From assembly GCA_028023455.1 (NCBI GenBank), contig JAQFVV010012506.1, forward strand, positions 2,286,714-2,350,713: a stretch of 64,000 bases of DNA, read 5' to 3'. The notes below the pieces were generated by a model that was not told where the DNA came from, searched no databases, and saw nothing but the letters and a program-made list of their open reading frames with translations. The stretch is from Epiperipatus broadwayi (taxonomy: Eukaryota > Onychophora > Udeonychophora > Euonychophora > Peripatidae). Position 1 is the stretch's first letter; each line of letters begins with the position of its first letter. Made by a program: the position numbers and the translations under genes. Shown here in pieces: positions 50,855 to 59,644 of this stretch.

Positions 50855-52983
50855 AGCTGCAGAATAAAATAAATCTCTTGCAAATTATATGTTCCTTATT
50901 ATTGTGATCAATGATTGGCTTTTCAGATTAAAACAATCTTTCATTTAAGTGATGATAATACTTCTACTTTAGCATAACAATATCTTTGGATTATTAAAAA
51001 GTATGGATTTTATTTTTAGTTTGCTTATTTAATCTAGAAAATTTCTATGTTATAATCATATCTCTAAAAATTTTTTATTTAAGTCTGTCAGAAATGGACT
51101 ATTAAAATGGCATGTTGGTCATTAATTATAGTGAAATATGGTTATGTAATAGTCAGACTTAAGCAAGCATTATAACTGCTGAGTATATGTTTTTTATTCA
51201 CAAGATTAATTATCTGCTACTCAGAATTAATTAATCTTTTTTAATATATGTGGTGATAATATTTCTATTTTAGCATAATAATACGGCTGGGTTATTATAA
51301 GATATGAATTTTTATTTTAAGATTTACAGATATGTTTTCATAAAATATGTTTTATGATCCCAATCTCTTTAGTAATTTATTAATTATCATCATCATGGGT
51401 ATCATCGAGCCCTTTACACACTTGAATTCATTTAATTTAAACACTATGTGCAATGTATTATTTTGCATTTTTTCCTATAGATGATGAAATATGTAAATAT
51501 CCTTTCAAATAATATAACCTAATAAAATTTAATAAAAATATATAAATCATTGAAAATTTTTCTCTAAATTGTAATCATAAGTCTCATTTTACATCCTAAA
51601 ACATCATTTTCAATATAAATAAAACTAACATCATATATATACAATGGCTAGTAATAAATTAATACATGATGGTCAGATATGCCAACAAGTTTACTAATAA
51701 AATATCTTTATTGAAATTAAATCATTACTTATGAAATTGACAATTCAAAATATACTTATTTATAGTTCTTAATTAAAAACATAATTAAATAATTCATTGA
51801 AATATTTAAATAAGTTATTAATTATTAATTTATATACTAAAATGTTGCTTTTATAAATATACATAGCACACTAATATGCTTGTCATTTATATTAGTTTCG
51901 AGTTCTATTCATTTAGCTGATACATTTATCACATTTATATTATTTCCAATAACATGAACTCTTCTAGTTTTAACTTATAATATAAAATCGTTTTATTCTA
52001 AAGTAGTTACAAGTATAAACATTTTTTTTATTTCAAATGTAATGATTGTTTTTTTTTGTTTTTTTTTTTAATGGAAATTTTTATTTAACTTCCTCTTATT
52101 TAATACAATGAAATTTAATTTACATTTTAATTAACTACAGGTTTCATTTACATTTGAATTATTATAGTGTTAGAAATATTTATTCGTTTTAACTACCCCT
52201 CCCCACAAAATATTATAACATAATATAAATATTTCACCATCAATTACAGTGAAATTTGTTACTAACAAAAAGAGTGAATTATATATCTCTTTAAAACTCA
52301 TTTCGTTAGAAATAAAAAAAATATTCAAAATTGTAAACTTTATGTAGTGGTTTAAAACAAAGGACAATGATTTTCTTGATACTGTGCTAAGTGCTGCTTT
52401 GATTTGATGAACTTAAATTGAACCATATCTTGAAAATGTTTCCAGAACTTGAATTTTTTTATACTGTTAGAATTTATGGCTGACAACTTTAAAATGATAA
52501 TTAAAACTTACTATTTATTTTTACATGACCATGTCTGAACTTTTATGGTATAATTTGGCCAATGGAAATACTTTTCAAGAAGGATTTTGCTCCATAAGTT
52601 TCATGGTTAATTTAGGTCACATTTCTTAGCTGAATATTCAGGCATTAACAAGTATTCTACATACAGAGCCATCAAATAGAAATGAAAAACAGTAGAGAAC
52701 TTTACTCATAATTTCTTTAACAGAGTGATGAGTAATAGTTTTGATCAGGTCTAAAATCAATTTACTTGCTCATTTTTTTATTCTTAATACATTATATATT
52801 TTCTTGATTTATTATTTTTCTTTTTATATTAATATACAAAAATTTGTTACCATAGCAACAAATCATATAGGATTATATTAATTCTTTTATAAAGATAAAA
52901 AATAAAATAAAAATTTCAACTTCTATATTTTTTTAGATTTTTAATTCATTTTAAAGTAAAATTTTAATTTTTAAAAAGATTTG
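50855..52983. other. AT-rich stretch without recognised genes
   Basis: No gene recognised; T-runs around 52020-52075. Confidence 0.5.
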
Positions 52984-53200
52984 AAATACAGGCATTCTTC
53001 ATATACCTGGAGCTTAATTGAAAATATAGGGGATTTGAACACAGATTTTCAAGCATTTTTCAACTATCCATACTATCTCATAATACTGATACACAAGACC
53101 ACACACATGTAGAAAAGATAAATAATCATGAATATACATATTTCATACTGAACCAGCACTCATCAGTTGGTTCATATTGTCATCTCCCATATGTATATAT
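52984..53200 (+). repeat. Dispersed repeat R2, copy a (partial)
   Basis: Matches 55590-55790 along about 200 bp: AATACAGGCATTCTTCATAT, GGATTTGAACACAGA, ACACATGTAGAAAAGATAAA and CATCAGTTGGT. In reverse complement GTGTTCAAATCC resembles a Pol III B box, so R2 may be SINE-related. It directly precedes the PLE-B palindrome. Confidence 0.7.
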
Positions 53201-53309
53201 TATGATTCGATGTCTGTATTTTTAAAGCAATATACATAATTATATAACTCAATATTTGTAAATACAGTAACTAAATAATTAAAAAATATTTTATCCACTT
53301 AGAAGCACT

Positions 53310-53332
53310 TTCGATTATCCCAGTAATCTGTG
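53310..53332 (-). ncRNA. Hammerhead-like helix at PLE-B left 3' end (box degenerate)
   Basis: Minus strand: GATTA / loop CTGGGA / TAATC followed by GAAAG, then a second potential hairpin ending in AAGTGG. The box before the helix reads TTGACACA instead of CTGANGAA. The equivalent on the right arm is at about 55233-55257 and the pair in the 39.2-kb foldback at 39222-39242 and 39267-39287. The second hairpin pairs CACT with AGTG (right arm) or CGCT with AGTG (39.2 kb). Confidence 0.4.
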
Positions 53333-53352
53333 TCAACTAAAGCTTTGAAATG

Positions 53353-53830
53353 CTAACTTTCCCACAATTCCGTGATCTTAACGTTTGCTGCTTGCCTGTT
53401 AATTAAGTCATGTTTATATTTGTATATTAGCATAGCTTCCTTTATTTTTCTTTTATTGTTATTTTTTTCAATTTGCAATATTTTTACACTGTTAAAATTG
53501 AAGTCAAAACCATAAATACATGATTTATTATGGTTGTAAAAAACAGATGCTGAAATATTATTATCTACTATGCAATTTTGTTTCGATTTCTGAACACGTT
53601 TTAATAATAGCAAGTGTTCTTTAGTTCTTTTTTCCAACGTACATCTAGATTCACCTATATATCCATTGCCACACCTACATATCCATTTATAAATGACACA
53701 ATTTTTATTTATAAATGAGGTTTTATCTTTGGAGTTATTTATTAATTTGTTTAATGTAGGAGGTGTGTAAAATGCAATGTCACATATATCTTTATAAATT
53801 TTCCTTATAAACTTTACTTGATAATTTGAA
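53353..53830 (-). pseudogene. PLE-B left arm: GIY-YIG endonuclease
   Basis: From about 53830 the minus frame reads through KFIRKFYKDICDIAFYTPPT, then CVIYKWICRCGNGYIGESRC and LEKRTKEHLLLLKRVQ, and ends ITELWES at 53353. This is the GIY-YIG nuclease of PLEs: a Cys pair before YIG, the E-x-R-C-x-L-x-x-R-x-x-E-H helix with the conserved Arg and His, and the KRKIKEAMLIYKYKHDLINR segment holding the catalytic Glu and the family's final Asn. The nuclease frame itself appears unbroken; it is out of frame with the RT piece before it. Confidence 0.85.
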
Positions 53831-54180
53831 ATATATAGGATTGATATCCATATTTTTTATTAGCAGGAGAATCAATATTATTATTAAAATTTTTATTTTT
53901 ATATTTTGTATTAAAATCTCTAATAACATTATATATGTGATTATAACTGTAGCCAACATTTAACAATTCATTCGAATATATTTCAATATTTTTGCCTTTA
54001 TCTGATGAATATTTGCAAAGACAATTATTTCTAAATAAGAAGGACTTCAAACCTGCCATTTTGTGTGACATTGGCATTTTTGATTTATATGGAATATAAC
54101 CTTTTTACTATTGGTTTAATGGTTGTACAGTAATCCAGCATGCATTGATTTCTAGTTATTTTAAGATCAAGAAACTGAAT
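53814..54180 (-). pseudogene. PLE-B left arm: RT C-terminal part
   Basis: The minus frame from 54077 (MPMSHKMAGLKSFLFRNNCL, then IEIYSNELLNVGYSYNHIYN) is the RT thumb, nearly identical to the right arm. The upstream FLDLKITRNQ-equivalent region is present to about 54180 but is separated by a 2-bp deletion at about 54103-54107 that the right arm lacks. Terminates at the same shared frameshift (YIFQIIK stop) as the right arm. Confidence 0.8.
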
Positions 54181-54335
54181 GCACATTAAATCTTCATCTG
54201 TTTTTATCTATCTTAGGCCTTTCAAACAGAAGATCAAGAAACTGAATGCACATTAAATCTTCATCTGTTTTTATCTATCTTAGGCCTTTCAAACAGAATC
54301 TTCATCTGTTTTTATCTATCTTAGGTCTTTCAAAC
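54164..54335. repeat. Local tandem duplication beside the palindrome centre
   Basis: A 67-bp unit (AGATCAAGAAACTGAATGCA and on) starting at 54164 repeats at 54231, and its inner part (TTCATCTGTTTTTATCTATC) a third time from 54301. The right arm has it once. It is therefore a change private to the left arm. Confidence 0.85.
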
Positions 54336-54381
54336 AGAATGTTTGAAAGGCCTAAGATAGATAAAAACAGATGAAGATTTA

Positions 54382-54756
54382 ATGTGCAATCAGTTTCTTG
54401 ATCTTAAAATAACTAGAAATCAATGCATGCTGGATTACTGTATGACCATTAAACCAATAGGAAAAAGAGGTTATATTCCATATAAATCAAAAGTGCCAAT
54501 GTCACACAAAATGGCAGGTTTGAAGTCCTTCTTATTTACAAATAATTGTCTTTGCAAATATTCATCAGATAAAGGCAAAAATATTGAAATATATTCGAAT
54601 GAATTGTTAAATGTTGGCTACAGTTATAATCACATATATAATGTTATAAGAGATTTTAATACAAAATATAAAAATAAAAATTTTAATAATAATATTGATT
54701 CTCCTGCTAATAAAAAATATGGATATCAATCCTATATATTTCAAATTATCAAGTAA
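54382..54756 (+). pseudogene. PLE-B right arm: RT C-terminal part
   Basis: This 124-residue frame starts just inside the palindrome centre. FLDLKITRNQ at residues 5-14 is the PLE RT block following the catalytic palm (F-L-D-L), then RGYIPYKSKVPMSHKMAGLK and FLFTNNCLCKYSSDK form the thumb, matching the Y-I-P-Y-x-S ... K-x-x-L-x-x-x-C-S pattern of Neptune/Coprina-like PLEs as I remember them. Catalytic Asp motifs are missing because the copy begins after them. A single-base frameshift near 54730 separates it from the nuclease. Confidence 0.82.
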
Positions 54757-55217
54757 AGTTTATAAGGAAATTTTATAAAGATATATGTGACATTGCATTT
54801 TACACACCTCCTACATTAAACAAATTAATAAATAACTCCAAAGATAAAACCTCATTTATAAATAAAAATTGTGTCATTTATAAATGGATATGTAGGTGTG
54901 GCAATGGATATATAGGTGAATCTAGATGTACATTGGAAAAAAGAACTAAAGAACACTTGTTATTATTAAAACGTGTTCAGAAATCGAAACAAAATTGTAT
55001 AGTAGATAATAATATTTTAGTATCTGTTTTTTACAACCATAATAAATCATGTATTTATGGTTTTGACTTCAATTTTATCAGTGTAAAAATATTGCAAATT
55101 GAAAAAAATAACAATAAAAGAAAAATAAAGGAAGCTATGCTAATATACAAATATAAACATGACTTAATTAACGGGAAAGCAGCAAACATTAAGATCACAG
55201 AATTGTGGGAATGTTAG
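54735..55217 (+). pseudogene. PLE-B right arm: GIY-YIG endonuclease
   Basis: The frame opens with NYQVKFIRKFYKDICD at about 54735 and runs to ITELWEC at 55217, in the same order as the left arm: Cys-containing CVIYKWICRCGNGYIG, then SRCTLEKRTKEHLLLL, then KRKIKEAMLIYKYKHDLING. Differences from the left arm are few (for example SASVF versus LVSVF, FNFNSV versus FNFISV, NRQAANV versus NGKAANI). The reading frame is intact over the nuclease itself. A start at Met 54933 would remove the GIY half and is not the native one. Confidence 0.85.
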
Positions 55218-55354
55218 CATTTCAAATCTTTAATTGACACAGATTACTGGGATAATCAAAAGCACTCCTAAGTGGATAAAATATTTTTTAATTATTTAAT
55301 TACTGTATTTACAAACATTGAGTTATATAATTACAAATATATATAAAATCAATG

Positions 55355-55945
55355 CTAAGTTTATGTTAAGATAGCAAGTCTTCATATTTTAATGGACAGG
55401 TTTCGATATACTCCAACCTCCAACTCTACAGCCATCCATGCCATTAAAAATCTGATGATGGAAAGTCAAATCCCATACTGATGCCAATATTATTGCCATG
55501 CATATGTTGACCTCAACTCACTGATCCCTCATGTATAAGACCTTATCCATTTAAATACATAGGAGAGGGATGATTCAGGTTTAATGTGTAAGATCTGAAA
55601 TACAGGCATTCTTCATATACCTGAAGCTTAATTGTAAATATAGAGGATTTGAACACAGACTTTCAAGCACCCTTCAATTACGTTATACCACTGATACATC
55701 TGACCCAACACATGTAGAAAAGATAAATAATCAGCAAAATATATTTCATGCTGAATCACCATTCATCAGTTGGTCCAGATTATCAGTGCTCAGTTTATAT
55801 TAAAATAACAAATCTTCATATTTTAATAAACAGGCTTTGATCTACTCCAACCTCCAACTCTACAAACTATTGAAAATCTGATGATGGAAAGCTCAAATCT
55901 CATGATGAAAATATTATTGCCATGTGCATGTTAACCTCAAGGTCC
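55355..55945 (+). repeat. Dispersed repeat R2, copies b and c
   Basis: Copy b (about 55355-55550) has AGTCTTCATATTTTAATGGA, CTCCAACCTCCAACTCTACA and AAAATCTGATGATGGAAAG, then ATTATTGCCATGCATATGTT. Copy c (about 55585-55945) holds the R2 head found at 52984 followed by the same modules as copy b. Non-coding. Confidence 0.7.
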
Positions 55946-55949
55946 TGTA

Positions 55950-56315
55950 CATGAGGGGTCAGAGATTTGAGATCAACATTTGCATGACAATAATATTGGC
56001 ATTGGCATGGTGAAATTTGGACTTTCCATCATCAGATTTTCAACAGTATGGATGGCTGAAGAGTTGAATGTTTGAATAGATTGAAGCCTGTTTATTAAAA
56101 TATGAAGATTTGCTATCTTAATATAAACTGAGTACTGATTACCTATATGTGTGGGAGATAATAATCTGGACCAACAGATGAGTGCTGGTTCAACATGAAA
56201 TATGTATAGTGGGGATTATTTATCTTTTCTACATGTGTGTGGTCATGTATTTCAGTGGTATGAGATAGTGTGGATAATTGAAGGGTGCTTGAAAGTCTGT
56301 GTTCAAATCCTTTAT
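55950..56315 (-). repeat. Dispersed repeat R2, inverted copy d
   Basis: The imperfect reverse complement of 55585-55945, abutting it almost directly so that the two form a second palindrome next to PLE-B. Its right end reads AAAGTCTGTGTTCAAATCC, a possible Pol III B box. Confidence 0.75.
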
Positions 56316-58490
56316 CTTTATAACTAAATAAATTCCGTTAGAACTTATATATATATATATATTATTAATTAAAATATTATAACTTCTAAAACTATAAAAA
56401 TATTATACTGTAATACTTGCATACACAAAAGCTATAACTTTAATATATTATTTATTCTAAAACATTGATTTAGTTTGGTTAATTATGATATTATAATATT
56501 CCCATCCTTTAAATTCTGTAATTAAATGAATTTTATCTATTATAAATATTTATTGTTTAGATTCATTTTCCTTTCTTTTTTTTTTTTTCTATATATGACA
56601 ATTACACCTATATACACATCTGTAAAATAACCATTTTATATATATGAAATAGAACCAATTTTACATCATTAGCTGAAATTCAAATATAGCAATATCAATA
56701 TCACTTAATGTTATATTATTTCAGAAACACTCCTTGAGGGATGAGCATAAAGTCTGAATAAAGAAACACCGATAAAAGGTCATCTTTTACTGTAAGCTGC
56801 AAAGTTGTTAACTATACTGAAATTGAGTTTAATATAAAACGACGAGTGCAAAACTAAATCAAAATAGATCTTGATAGTTTATAAATGAACATAAATTTAT
56901 ATTACTACACAAGATTAATTAATATAACAATCATTTTAAACTTTGAAAACTCCTAAACATAATTATGTAAGAAATAGAACCAATGGCATATTGCTAGATG
57001 TAATTTAAATATAGAAATCTCAGTATCACTTAAAGTTACATTAATTCAGCACTGCTTCCTATGGGATAAACATAAAATCGGAATAAAGCAGCATAGGTGA
57101 AAGATCAATCTCTTAATCTATAAAATGCAAAGTTGTTAAGTATACTGAAATTCAGAATAATATAAACAAGAAGTGCAAATCATGTTTGCATTAGTTTAAA
57201 TTTCAATAAATTTAACAACTTAAAAAGATATTAGATAATAAGTGTATATAAAAATAAAATGGAAACGTTATAGTGATATGTTAAATAATAAATGTGGACT
57301 GATAGATAAGATAGAATAAAATAAGAATAAATGAAAGTAAAAAAGAAATAAAAATAAGAAAGTATAAGTAAGAAATAAGGAAGCAAAGCTATAGAGTTAA
57401 TGTTAAATATGATTATGAATGTTAATATAAAATATGTATATTAATATGTATATAAATAATGATTGTGTGATTATATGATTATATGTTCAAATGTTATATC
57501 TCTGATGAAGACTGCAGGACAGTTGAAATTATATGCATAATAAAGAAGGAATTATAAAAAAGATTGCATTAAAGTGTATAAGAGGAGATGATAAAAAATA
57601 ATTTAACTTAGTAGTTTATAGGTAAGAGGGTACTTTTACCTAAACTGCATTTATCAGAAGACCTTATGTGTATTCCATAAGAAGCATTGCTGAAATAATG
57701 TAACATTAGATTCTACTGATATGTGTTTGGGTGTGTATATATCAAAGTTATTCAACTAAACACAGAAACATGTCACCAAAAAATAAATAATGACCTTTAT
57801 CAATTCCTGAAAAGAAATTGACGATAACCTGCTATTATATATATATAGTATCATCCAGCAGTATCTCTTAGGGTTTATATGATTTATATGCTTTGTATTT
57901 GGTGACCAAATTATGTTTGATTTACTAATTTCCTCATTAGAACATGTCATGTAATTTTATCAAACACAACTATTTTTTCTGGTCACACAACCCCACTTAA
58001 CGTAACTAAATTTGAATAATAGAGAGAACAGAACCAGCTTTTAATTTATTTGAAAGGCACCAGAATTCTATACAAAAATTCACTGGCCTACCCCCTATCT
58101 TTATTAGTTACAATTAAAAATTATTTGTTACACCCAGAGGATTATATTTTCTAATACAACATTGGCAATTTATTTGGTAAAGTAATAATGGTTGAATTTA
58201 AATAATTTTATCCTATTAGTAACAAACAAATAGACATCAATGCAAGTTATGTTCCTATGATTTATTAATTATAATTATGATTATTTTCAAAATTAAACAA
58301 AGAATAACAGTATAAAAACAGATAAATTCAAATAGCTATTAAACACTATTGTTTTTTAGGATTCAGATTTTACTCAGTCTGATTCAACACAGTATTTGCT
58401 ATATTTAAAGGTCAAGAGAAAATGATTACTTAAATTTATGCAATAAAGTTTTTATCAATAAATTTAATTGTTCATGTATAGTAAAGTGTA
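56316..58490. other. AT-rich stretch without recognised genes
   Basis: Two segments are related to each other: about 56690-56830 (TATCACTTAATGTTATATTA and on, then TGCAAAGTTGTTAACTATAC) and about 57010-57150 (TATCACTTAAAGTTACATTA, then TGCAAAGTTGTTAAGTATAC), a diverged direct repeat about 320 bp apart. The hammerhead-like motif at 57502 is the other point of note. No gene recognised. Confidence 0.5.
57502..57529 (+). ncRNA. Hammerhead-like core, copy 4
   Basis: CTGATGA (the canonical box), A, GACTG / loop CAGGA / CAGTT (five pairs with one G-U), then GAAAT. All conserved blocks of a hammerhead core are present apart from the extra A, which the other copies also have. No foldback arms are obvious. 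The flanking bases show no clear helix III or cleavage triplet. Confidence 0.5.
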
Positions 58491-58497
58491 GATTACC

Positions 58498-58686
58498 TTG
58501 CATGGGGTTGTTAGTCCTGAGAAAGATCCATCATGTACTCTTCTACAGCTTGTAGATAGTCCAGAGTTCAAAGCTTTAGGTGATGATTTCACTCATGGTA
58601 TTATTTCGACTTCAGGAAGAAAGAAAACATTGGCAAATAAACTCTTCTCTACTCACACATATTCCAATAATTCAGTCCATTGGTGA
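58498..58686 (+). CDS. Candidate exon or coding fragment, unidentified
   Basis: The frame reads VVSPEKDPSCTLLQLVDSPE then FKALGDDFTHGIISTSGRKK, with a residue mix (Pro, Asp, Gly, Cys, Leu) unlike the Lys/Asn/Ile-rich chance frames here. TTGTTAG before the codons for SPEKD (AG at about 58514) could be a splice acceptor, and ATTG|GTGAGAAT at about 58682 a splice donor. A related but diverged stretch follows at 58766-58805 (CCGGGGAAAAAGAAGACCAA). I do not recognise the protein. It may equally be a fragment of a repeat. Confidence 0.3.
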   Translation: MHGVVSPEKDPSCTLLQLVDSPEFKALGDDFTHGIISTSGRKKTLANKLFSTHTYSNNSVHW

Positions 58687-59325
58687 GAATAACTTAATGC
58701 ATTTTATATGACTTCATAGAGAAAGTTAATTTATAGCAAATGGCTATTTCAGATCACACATAACACCGGGGAAAAAGAAGACCAATATCTCAGCCCATGG
58801 TGGACATTGTATTTTTTTTTATACTCCTGACTTTTAATCTACCATGTACATCCTGAATTTAATTAATTTACTTTTGTTTCAAAATCATCATTCCTCCCCC
58901 CCTTTGGTTGCCATCTTTAATTATGGCAAAAGTATGCTGTGATTTTAACTATAAATATTTATAATGATTCTGTGATAAGAATTTGTTTTCTTATCTTAGA
59001 AAAAAAAATCCAAGTAACATTCTGTTATTCTCTTTATATCTTTTTAATTTCTTTAACTTAAATATGTTGTCAAAAAAATACAATCATATATTTAAAAAGA
59101 ATAGTATTATTTTCTTTTCAGGAATTTGGTAATTTAAAATTTGAAATTGCCAATGCAACTTGTACCAAAAGAATTACAGTACAATATATTAAAGGAAAAG
59201 AAATACTAAGTCAGAGTTTAAAAATTAAAAATATATTGCACTAAGTATACTTTCAGTGTAATATTAATATAATTTATATTCTTTATTATTTTTTTACAAT
59301 GCTTTTTTACAATCCACTATTGACA

Positions 59326-59353
59326 GTTCAATTGCCCAAATAATCTTCTTCAG
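59326..59353 (-). ncRNA. Hammerhead-like core in inverted arm (degenerate)
   Basis: Minus strand: CTGAAGA, A, GATTA / loop TTTGGG / CAATT, GAAC. Helix and GAAA box have each lost positions. It is the inverted partner of the core at 59391. Confidence 0.4.
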
Positions 59354-59390
59354 AATTTCTACTTAAGATTTGGAAATATAAGTAGAACTT

Positions 59391-59419
59391 CTGAAGAACA
59401 TTGCTGGGACAATCGAAAC
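59391..59419 (+). ncRNA. Hammerhead-like core, copy 5
   Basis: CTGAAGA, A, CATTG / loop CTGGGA / CAATC, GAAAC. Four of five helix pairs hold (the first, C-C, is broken; GATTG would restore it, as in the 41.9-kb copy). The boxes CTGANGA and GAAA are both intact. Then ACT ... AGT can form a 3-bp helix III, after which the nucleotide at the cleavage position would be G, which hammerheads do not normally cleave. Confidence 0.5.
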
Positions 59420-59644
59420 TGTCAATAGTGGGTTGTAAAAAAGAATTATAAAAAGTAATACAGAACATAAATGATATGGACTTGGCAATGCAATAAGAAA
59501 GATAAAGTTATATACTTTCAGTGTTTTTCCACGTTGTTGAAAGTATACTTGATGAAATAAATTTTACTAGATTTTTAATATTTAAACCCTGACTTAAAAC
59601 TGATAGAAAGATTAAAGATTTTATAATGTTATAAGAATTAAATC

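Larger units (their letters stand above)
53205..55333. mobile_element. PLE-B palindrome: two Penelope-like copies head to head
   Basis: The left arm (about 53237-54335, minus coding) and right arm (54341-55333, plus coding) are near-identical inverted copies of the 3' part of one Penelope-like element, meeting at a 5-bp spacer (54336-54340). Each arm contains the RT thumb region, the GIY-YIG nuclease, a 3' UTR with a hammerhead-like helix, and the terminal sequence also found at 39.2 kb. The left arm carries the true 3' tail (53205-53236). It is longer than the right by about 105 bp because of a local triplication (54164-54335). Both arms share one frameshift between RT and nuclease. The copy is inactive. 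Confidence 0.9.
59260..59510 (+). mobile_element. Small foldback element with hammerhead-like core and 14-bp duplication
   Basis: A 251-bp insertion between direct repeats TATACTTTCAGTGT (59246-59259 and 59511-59524). The left half, with TGCTTTTTTACAATCCACTA and the reverse of a hammerhead core (59326-59353), is the imperfect reverse complement of the right half, with the plus-strand core (59391-59419) and CTGTCAATAGTGGGTTGTAA. After the right arm comes the tail ATATGGACTTGGCAATGCAA, homologous to the tail of the 41.8-kb element. Both therefore belong to one family, here with a longer left arm. Confidence 0.85.

Noticed and set aside
53205-55333. Palindrome as a pure sequencing or assembly fold-back artefact
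   Set aside because: The arms differ by substitutions, a 2-bp deletion and a local duplication, which an artefactual self-copy of one molecule would not normally show; still worth checking with spanning reads.
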